Shown: positions 5,558 through 9,940 of the stretch, piece by piece
Layout of the letters: each line of letters begins with the position of its first letter
How positions within the stretch are numbered: the first letter of the stretch is position 1
DNA from: Chlamydiia bacterium
GTDB lineage: Bacteria; Chlamydiota; Chlamydiia; Chlamydiales; JAAZZY01
Assembly (NCBI GenBank): GCA_014239035.1
Contig: JAAZZY010000019.1
Location: 1-9,940 of the forward strand
DNA length: 9,940 nt
Direction of reading: 5' to 3'
The notes under the pieces: model-generated
Seen by the model: only the letters and a program-made list of their open reading frames with translations
Databases searched by the model: none
What the model was told of the DNA's origin: nothing
Translations under genes and position numbers: made by a program

Positions 5558-7264
5558 TTATCTTTTTGCAGCTTCTTCTGTGGTTTTTGTTGTTGCAGAG
5601 CTTGCATTAATGTATTGCAGGAGCTTTGAGCCTGCAATGTATGCTAGGGTAGCAGCTGCTGCAATCACCGCTAGAGCTAGAACATCTGATTCTCCGCCTA
5701 TTGGAGGAGTTTCTCCACTATTTATGTTATTTGGTATTGCACCTTGTGCTCCATCACCTGCTGGGATACTTTCATACGAACTGCTTAAAAAATCAGTATT
5801 TACTGGGATATCCTTTGCAGTAAAGTCAAATGGAAGTGATCCTTCAGCATTCTGAGAAGCTCCATCTGGTGCATTTTCTGGGCCGAACTGCTTATAGACC
5901 TTCGATGTTGCATCATTGACTATGTCCTGTGCCTTTTCAAAGGGTGATTTAGTATTGGACTTAGGAGGCTCAGTAGGTATTTCTGCAGTGGGGTTGCCGC
6001 TGCTCTGTTGAGAACCACTTGCAAAAAAATGATGCTTAGTAGGTTTAGCTTTCGGTATAGAACCTGTTGGAAATCCTCCAGCAGCAAAAGAAGCAGGGGT
6101 CTCGGCTGGCTTTGGTGCAGGTTCAGGAGCAGGTGAGACAAGGTTTGAGAGAGACTCAGTTGCCGAATCTATTGTTCCTCGAATTCCATCACCTAAGTTT
6201 TGTGCCACGCTTACAACAGCTTTCTGACCTTTTTCAACGGTTATCTCACCAGCGCGTGAGATCATTCGAGCTCCTAGGCTGACCGTGAGATCTCCTGCTT
6301 TTTCAGCCATGGAGTAGAGGGCGTTGGCTATTGCACCTTGCCATCTATCACAATAAAAGTGTCCTATAAGCGGAGTGGCACATGTAAGTTCTGCGACTCT
6401 TTCATAGCTTGGTAAAGAGGCACTTTTTGGTACGTACTTCTCTGCAGCGAATTGAAGTCTAAACATAGCTTCGTCTATAAGGAAGGTGCCCTTATCTACG
6501 ACTGCGTTCACAACAGCATTGCCGCCATGATTTCCGACAAAGCCAGTAACACCTGTGGCAGCATCAATAACTCTGTTGCCACCATAAGGTTCAGCAGCTT
6601 CTGCAGCATACTGTCCCCAATCGGTTGCAGTGTCTACAGTATAGTCCCACATTCTTGTGGCTGCGACTGGAACATTGTGCCATATATTCGAAGCTTTACT
6701 TTGGAGTGTAGCTAAAGCATCAGGGCCATTTTCTTTGACGAGATCTTTAATTCCATGGGCTGCATAATAGTGAGCAATTACGCCAGGTATACGAGAAAGT
6801 ATATCAGTAGCATAATTGCGTCCTCCATTCCAAGCAGCTCCATTAGTTCTAAAAATAGTACGGTACATCTGAAGAGGTGCTTGTAAGATTGTATCGCAGA
6901 ACTCAGCTGGTTTAGAAGCTAAAAGGTATATTGTTTTTTCCTTAAATGAAAGTGGTGCCCGATGATAAAAAAATTGAGCACTGAAGATACGCGCACTGTT
7001 ATCTAGAGAGTTCAAAGCTGCTCTCGTCGTGGCATGAGGAAGTCTTGCCAAAGTATGGAGTGATTGGTAAGTGAATCTTGCCGGTAGAGAGTTCAAAGCT
7101 GCTCTCGCTGTGGTTTGAGAAAGCCTTGCCAAAGTATGGAGTGATTGGTAAGTGAAGCTTGCCGGTCTTCGAATAAGATTGTTGTATGCAAAGAACCCTG
7201 CAGCTATAAAGCTTTGGGCTGCAAAAGCTCTCAATTGTCCGCGTCCTCCTTGTGGGAATGCCAT
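5558..7264 (-). CDS. Uncharacterised 568-aa protein with tandem N-terminal repeat and C-terminal membrane segment
   Basis: Family not recognised. Visible parts in order: a weakly hydrophobic start (1-30); two 27-residue repeats at 37-63 and 64-90, each beginning FTYQSLHTLARL; an Ala-rich, Trp/Tyr-containing, probably helical body (about 95-375) with the related GGN-x-V segments GGNRVIDAA (228-236) and GGNAVVNAV (247-255); a Pro/Ala linker (377-410); a Ser/Pro/Asn-rich low-complexity region (about 415-525); one strong membrane helix (about 527-549); and a short Thr/Lys tail. The start has a good ribosome site, TTAAGGAG (7273-7280), eight bases upstream. It lies 25 bases after the 169-aa gene and 37 bases before the 164-aa gene. 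One could imagine a membrane-anchored surface or secreted host-interaction protein, but that is inference from architecture only. The open frame without stops over 1.7 kb supports a real gene. Confidence 0.82.
   Translation of the reverse strand: MAFPQGGRGQLRAFAAQSFIAAGFFAYNNLIRRPASFTYQSLHTLARLSQTTARAALNSLPARFTYQSLHTLARLPHATTRAALNSLDNSARIFSAQFFYHRAPLSFKEKTIYLLASKPAEFCDTILQAPLQMYRTIFRTNGAAWNGGRNYATDILSRIPGVIAHYYAAHGIKDLVKENGPDALATLQSKASNIWHNVPVAATRMWDYTVDTATDWGQYAAEAAEPYGGNRVIDAATGVTGFVGNHGGNAVVNAVVDKGTFLIDEAMFRLQFAAEKYVPKSASLPSYERVAELTCATPLIGHFYCDRWQGAIANALYSMAEKAGDLTVSLGARMISRAGEITVEKGQKAVVSVAQNLGDGIRGTIDSATESLSNLVSPAPEPAPKPAETPASFAAGGFPTGSIPKAKPTKHHFFASGSQQSSGNPTAEIPTEPPKSNTKSPFEKAQDIVNDATSKVYKQFGPENAPDGASQNAEGSLPFDFTAKDIPVNTDFLSSSYESIPAGDGAQGAIPNNINSGETPPIGGESDVLALAVIAAAATLAYIAGSKLLQYINASSATTKTTEEAAKR
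7004..7165 (-). repeat. Two tandem 81-base repeats inside the 568-aa gene
   Basis: Copies at 7004-7084 and 7085-7165 are exactly adjacent with an 81-base (27-codon) period. I count 7 differences in 81 positions, about 91% identity, with the frame preserved. The encoded copies differ mainly at three central residues (SQT against HAT) and at the last three residues. Confidence 0.95.
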
Positions 7265-7289
7265 AATATTATCTCCTTAAATTAACTTT

Positions 7290-7799
7290 TTATTTTGCTG
7301 GAACATCTATCCAATTTGCTATGCGCTGAATAACCTCATCGCCTAGCTGCGCTGCTTTATACACTATAAATGCGTTTTTCAATCCACAGGTCAGATCCGA
7401 AATTTCCTGCACATCTTTTGCAGCCCATTCCCCAAATCGATCAATGTTTGCAGCAGGCCATATTCCAAAGTAAAACCTCTTTGCAAAAATCTTTACCATC
7501 GCTCCAAAACCAGAGGTGTGGACTTTTGTACCAAAGTCAATCATCTCACCGTCTTGAGCAATCTTTTTTGGAGCACCATGCACGCAGTACATCATGCTAC
7601 TCTTGAAAACTCCAACGCCTAATCCTAATAAATAGGCACCTGGAGCTTTTCCTAATAAATACAAATGTTCAAACCCTCTATAGGAGTTGAAGATGTCATT
7701 GTATAAAAATGCTCCCGGTGGAGGCGAAGGTGGTTTATCCTTTTTTGGTTCCGGTTGTATATAAATCGGCTGATAAAGAGTAGGAACTTCAGATGGCAT
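7290..7799 (-). CDS. Uncharacterised 169-aa membrane-type protein, first gene of operon
   Basis: I do not recognise this protein. The N-terminus (1-29) is rich in Pro with a Lys-Pro block KKDKPPSPPPG (19-29). A hydrophobic Gly-rich segment, about 45-66 (LGKAPGAYLLGLGVGVFK), is the best membrane candidate; another weaker one lies around 98-118. The C-terminal third is probably helical and ends QRIANWIDVPAK. The ATG has GAGGT (7808-7812) eight bases upstream. The 25-base gap to the 568-aa gene, same strand and strong downstream ribosome site support one transcript of three genes. The general plan matches the 164-aa third gene, so the two small proteins may be ancient paralogues on either side of the large one. 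Function unknown. Confidence 0.75.
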   Translation of the reverse strand: MPSEVPTLYQPIYIQPEPKKDKPPSPPPGAFLYNDIFNSYRGFEHLYLLGKAPGAYLLGLGVGVFKSSMMYCVHGAPKKIAQDGEMIDFGTKVHTSGFGAMVKIFAKRFYFGIWPAANIDRFGEWAAKDVQEISDLTCGLKNAFIVYKAAQLGDEVIQRIANWIDVPAK

Positions 7800-7831
7800 A
7801 TTTAGAGACCTCGAATTAGTTTTAACTAACT

Positions 7832-7860
7832 AGTTTAAACACAAAAGTAATAAAAATCAA
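7832..7860 (-). promoter_or_regulatory. Possible promoter of the three-gene minus-strand operon
   Basis: On the minus strand, TTGATT (7855-7860) and TAAACT (7832-7837) are 17 bases apart, each about 4/6 to consensus, ending about 32 bases before the ATG at 7799. In such AT-rich sequence, matches this weak arise by chance, so this is a candidate only. Confidence 0.28.
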
Positions 7861-7964
7861 TCTGGATTATTTTTTGAATAAAGTTTTAAATATTTGATAT
7901 AGAGCTTGATATCTTATTTTTTAGAGAGAATTAAAAATGAGAGCGAAAAATTAATATTTTCTTA

Positions 7965-7986
7965 ACAATTGAAATGCACCAATTGT
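7965..7986. repeat. Inverted repeat overlapping the -35 box
   Basis: ACAATTG (7965-7971) and CAATTGT (7980-7986) are perfect reverse complements around an 8-base centre. The right arm covers most of the predicted -35 TTGTCT. It could be a regulator site; AT-rich 7-base arms can also arise by chance. Confidence 0.5.
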
Positions 7987-8011
7987 CTCAAAGGCCTCAT
8001 TTTGGTATAAT
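7983..8011 (+). promoter_or_regulatory. Predicted extended -10 promoter of the DTW-domain gene
   Basis: TTGTCT (7983-7988), a 17-base spacer, and TATAAT (8006-8011) preceded by TGG (extended -10). The predicted start site is near 8018, giving a leader of about 24 bases before the ATG at 8042. Inverted repeats overlap both boxes. Confidence 0.65.
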
Positions 8012-8019
8012 GAGGCCTT
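7991..8019. repeat. Perfect 10-base inverted repeat spanning the -10 box, operator-like
   Basis: AAGGCCTCAT (7991-8000) and ATGAGGCCTT (8010-8019) are perfect reverse complements around a 9-base centre. The dyad is centred on the predicted -10 (8006-8011) and reaches the predicted start site. This placement suits a repressor site. A terminator is less likely: no plus-strand gene lies upstream, and the T-rich stretch begins several bases after the stem. Confidence 0.65.
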
Positions 8020-8041
8020 ATTAATTATTTTTTGAGCTTCG

Positions 8042-8527
8042 ATGCCTAGTTATCCAAAGACACTTATCGTACGACACAGACGAGAAAATAAGAAGAAATG
8101 CACCCTGCAGCCGATTATTGATCGTCTAGACTGCCATTTTGTAACTTATCCTGGCTGCACTCTTCAAAATTTAGATAACTATATCTTACTTGGTTTTGAA
8201 GGTCCGGAGCTTTCAATTGAAGATATAGGCAAAGGAATTATTTTAATTGATGGCACATGGAAGAAAGCCTCTATAATGCAAAGAGAGCTATTTGATGGCC
8301 GAAAAATTGAGATGAGGAGCCTTCCAAAAAATATTTTTACGGCCTATCCAAGAAGGCAAGCTGACTGTAGTAATCCTGAGCAGGGCTTAGCCTCAATTGA
8401 AGCTTTATATGTTGCCTACAAACTTATGGCTCGCCCATCTGATGATCTACTTTGTGACTATTATTGGAGAGATGCATTTCTTGAAAAGAATGAAACCCTC
8501 TTCTCGAAGCCTCTTTTTTGGAGTTGA
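8042..8527 (+). CDS. Short DTW-domain (TDD superfamily) protein, probable aminocarboxypropyltransferase
   Basis: A 161-residue protein with the conserved blocks of the DTW domain: TLIVRHRRENKKKCT (7-21) resembles the HPxE-x-x-K segment, ILIDGTWKKA (67-76) holds the D-x-T-W motif (D70, T72, W73), YPRRQ (102-106) matches the Y-x-x-RRQ block, and GLASIEALYVAY (115-126) matches the L-S/T-x-E-A helix. Characterised members transfer the 3-amino-3-carboxypropyl group from S-adenosylmethionine to uridines in tRNA (acp3U), and the related Tsr3 does so on rRNA. The N-terminal Cys cluster found in many DTW proteins is absent, so this is a short form. The ATG at 8042 has only a weak ribosome site (GAG, 8034-8036). 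The promoter just upstream is overlaid by inverted repeats. Which RNA position is modified cannot be read from the sequence. Confidence 0.72.
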   Translation: MPSYPKTLIVRHRRENKKKCTLQPIIDRLDCHFVTYPGCTLQNLDNYILLGFEGPELSIEDIGKGIILIDGTWKKASIMQRELFDGRKIEMRSLPKNIFTAYPRRQADCSNPEQGLASIEALYVAYKLMARPSDDLLCDYYWRDAFLEKNETLFSKPLFWS

Positions 8528-8552
8528 CTTTTCTTCAATTTTAGGATATCAA
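8524..8552 (+). promoter_or_regulatory. Possible promoter before the 261-aa gene
   Basis: TTGACT (8524-8529) and TATCAA (8547-8552) are 17 bases apart, within the 50-base gap after the DTW gene. The -35 matches 5/6 and the -10 matches 4/6. A 7-base inverted repeat, ATATCAA (8546-8552) with TTGATAT (8561-8567), overlaps the -10 and ends just before the GAGGG ribosome site (8569-8573). Confidence 0.35.
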
Positions 8553-8577
8553 CTTTCATCTTGATATTGAGGGAATC

Positions 8578-9363
8578 ATGTCTAGCGCACAAGAAATAGA
8601 TCAGACTAAAAATTTTAATGTCTACTGCCAAAGCAATAGTTTATTATTTCAGTTTATCTTGTCAGAATTTTTGAATGCCTACCAAGAGATCAATGAAATT
8701 GAAACGCTTTATTCTCAAATAGAGTCAGAGCTCATCAAGAATCGCCTACTAGCTGACATTGATAGTTTCCTTTTCAAAGTGTTAGAGCTTTTGCCTCATT
8801 TGACGGGAACGCAAATGGTGATCACTAATGAGCAAACCTTTCCATGGACACATAGTAAGGGAAGCTTAAATAAGCTTCGCCATTACAGTTATCTGTTTAG
8901 TCGTAAGCTGGCTGACAACCCTGAAGCAGTAAGCATGAATGTATCTGTTAGTAAAGCGTTCCACAGTGCACTGCAGCTGCGCGAAGTAATCTTGTCACTC
9001 CAGCATCAGCTCTTTGAGAATACTGTGCCCAACTACATAGCTCTTTATCAGCTTTTAGATAAATTGATTGATAATATGAGACTTGCCTCTCGCCTAATAT
9101 TAAAGGTATTGATTCAATATAAAGATGATGAAAACGTCTTGCACTTTCTCTTGAATCACCAAGAGAAGTTCGATAAGGTTTATAAAACTCAATTTGTACT
9201 GAAAATCTTAAAGAAAATGTATCCAGAGGGTATGAAGTACGCAAAAGATCTCATTGTAGAAAAATATGCCAAACGCGGTTTTCCCCATCTGCTTGATTCG
9301 ATTTCTGAGCAGATGACAAGGCTTGGAGAGATGGCAGAGCTTGCATCTGAAGTATCGTTATGA
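8578..9363 (+). CDS. Uncharacterised helical 261-aa protein upstream of probable priA
   Basis: I do not recognise a family. The 261 residues look almost wholly alpha-helical, with regularly spaced Leu/Ile (for example 20-75 and 130-190), no signal peptide and no clear membrane helix. The C-terminal part (about 195-250) is basic and then amphipathic, as in many cytoplasmic scaffold or chaperone-like proteins; this is impression rather than identification. A good ribosome site, GAGGG (8569-8573), precedes the ATG by four bases. Its stop TGA overlaps the ATG of the next gene (ATGA at 9360-9363), which points to coupled translation of the two products and perhaps a shared complex. The 50-base gap after the DTW gene allows either cotranscription or its own promoter. 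Confidence 0.8.
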   Translation: MSSAQEIDQTKNFNVYCQSNSLLFQFILSEFLNAYQEINEIETLYSQIESELIKNRLLADIDSFLFKVLELLPHLTGTQMVITNEQTFPWTHSKGSLNKLRHYSYLFSRKLADNPEAVSMNVSVSKAFHSALQLREVILSLQHQLFENTVPNYIALYQLLDKLIDNMRLASRLILKVLIQYKDDENVLHFLLNHQEKFDKVYKTQFVLKILKKMYPEGMKYAKDLIVEKYAKRGFPHLLDSISEQMTRLGEMAELASEVSL

Positions 9364-9884
9364 ATAGTAAGGCCTTTGTCGATCTCATAGAGGATGCTAA
9401 ATTGTGGCTAGACCAGGAGTTTGCTGATCAAAAAGAAGTGATAGCCCGAGACTATCTGATCACGCCGCAAAAGGCTCTTCCCAAAAAAACTGCAAAACTT
9501 GACCCGCTTATACCTACAGAAGATCTCTCATCAATAGAAGTCTTTTTAATCTCAACCACCACAGATAGTGCAGAAAAAGCTTTAGCTGAGAGGCTAACTA
9601 GTGCCATAGATGAGCGCATTGCCAAAGCAAAGTTTCTTGATGGGAATATTTTGGAGAAAAATAATCTTTGGAGTGAGCTCTTTAGTGCCTCAAAAAAGCT
9701 TAGGCATATCCTTATCTCTGAGATGGAGTTTTATCAGCTAGCTTCTTTTATGAAGCACTATAAAAAGTCTCCTGTTCGCTCTGTATTCAATGTTCCGCTA
9801 TTTTTATTGGCAGATTTAAAATGTTATAATCAAGATGTAGAGCTCAAAAAGAGTTTATGGGCAAGCTTGCTCAGTGAGTTATAA
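9360..9884 (+). CDS. Uncharacterised 174-aa protein coupled to both neighbours
   Basis: Not recognised as a known family. It is mainly helical and mixed-charge, without a signal peptide or membrane segment. Residues about 8-30 (LIEDAKLWLDQEFADQKEVI) form an amphipathic helix, a Pro/Lys-rich stretch follows at 32-52, and the second half ends in LFLLADLKCYNQDVELKKSLWASLLSEL. The ATG overlaps the stop of the 261-aa gene (ATGA) and its own stop shares one base with the next ATG (TAATG at 9882-9886). No ribosome site is evident at its start, which fits coupling. From memory, chlamydial genomes carry a small hypothetical gene next to priA (CT779 by CT778); this could be its counterpart, which I cannot confirm here. 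Confidence 0.78.
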   Translation: MNSKAFVDLIEDAKLWLDQEFADQKEVIARDYLITPQKALPKKTAKLDPLIPTEDLSSIEVFLISTTTDSAEKALAERLTSAIDERIAKAKFLDGNILEKNNLWSELFSASKKLRHILISEMEFYQLASFMKHYKKSPVRSVFNVPLFLLADLKCYNQDVELKKSLWASLLSEL

Positions 9885-9940
9885 TGAATGCTCCTTATAA
9901 AAAATATGCATCTGTCTTACTAGATTTAGGGTTAAAGACA
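9884..9940 (+). CDS. priA: 5' end of a probable primosomal helicase PriA gene
   Basis: Only 19 codons are visible, reading MNAPYKKYASVLLDLGLKT and open to the window edge. The Y-A-x-V-L-L-D start resembles the N-terminal DNA-binding domain of PriA, which restarts stalled replication forks. In C. trachomatis priA (CT778) lies near aas (CT776), which agrees with an Aas gene in this window. The ATG shares its A with the preceding TAA stop, so it is chained to the two upstream genes. With so few residues the call is tentative; that a gene starts here is more certain than its name. Confidence 0.5.
   Translation, partial: MNAPYKKYASVLLDLGLKT

Larger units (their letters stand above)
7800..8041. 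other. Divergent intergenic region, AT-rich, 242 bases
   Basis: It separates the minus-strand operon from the plus-strand DTW gene and should hold promoters for both. It is very AT-rich from about 7800 to 7970. The right end (7965-8019) has two inverted repeats over a strong promoter. No small gene or RNA gene was recognised in it. Confidence 0.8.

Noticed and set aside
5580..5855. Plus-strand 91-codon frame opposite the 568-aa gene
   Set aside because: It mirrors the Ala-rich C-terminal membrane helix of the minus-strand gene and lacks a ribosome site; the minus-strand frame is much longer and has a good start.
7004..7165. Repeat pair as a CRISPR fragment or mobile element end
   Set aside because: The copies are directly adjacent with no spacer, have a period divisible by three and lie inside one open frame, so this is an in-gene duplication.
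7991..8019. Inverted repeat read as a rho-independent terminator
   Set aside because: No plus-strand gene lies upstream, the T-rich stretch is several bases away from the stem, on the minus strand no T run follows, and the dyad coincides with an extended -10 promoter.

Overview
The window looks like chromosomal DNA from a low-GC member of the Chlamydiae, probably an environmental (amoeba-associated) lineage rather than a pathogenic Chlamydia. The clues are an Aas-type acyl-ACP synthetase, a RnpA whose RNR segment reads very like the chlamydial protein, a BioY biotin transporter end, and a start that resembles PriA. A folE-like gene, which pathogenic Chlamydia lack in recognisable form, favours an environmental relative. 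This placement is inference from protein resemblance and is not proven by the window.

Layout. Positions 1-241 (+) hold the 3' end of a BioY-like gene carrying a run of 17 T. On the minus strand, 376-1627 is a two-gene operon: a GTP cyclohydrolase I (FolE) homologue followed, with a 14-base overlap, by a pteridine-reductase-like SDR. Both have unusual active-site substitutions. At 1755-4436 (+) is a large fusion of acyltransferase, acyl-carrier-like domain and acyl-ACP synthetase. Its own promoter then drives rpmH (4533-4667) and rnpA (4664-5023), which overlap by four bases.

Positions 5026-7799 (-) form a tight three-gene operon of unrecognised proteins: 169 aa, 568 aa and 164 aa. The large middle protein has a proline-rich linker, one C-terminal membrane segment and an 81-base in-frame tandem duplication near its N-terminus. 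The two small flanking proteins share a common plan and may be paralogues. This is the part most likely to be undescribed. A 242-base divergent intergenic region separates it from a DTW-domain gene (8042-8527, +), whose predicted promoter is overlaid by two inverted repeats. After that, two unrecognised helical proteins (8578-9363 and 9360-9884) and the start of a probable priA (9884 onward) are chained by stop/start overlaps.

How the genes fit together. Most of the window is housekeeping for a host-dependent cell: vitamin uptake (BioY), pterin chemistry (FolE plus reductase), capture and esterification of fatty acids (Aas fusion), ribosome and RNase P parts (rpmH, rnpA), probable tRNA or rRNA modification (DTW) and replication restart (priA). 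The three-gene minus-strand operon is the accessory-looking insert. No tRNA, rRNA, CRISPR array, insertion sequence or integrase was seen.
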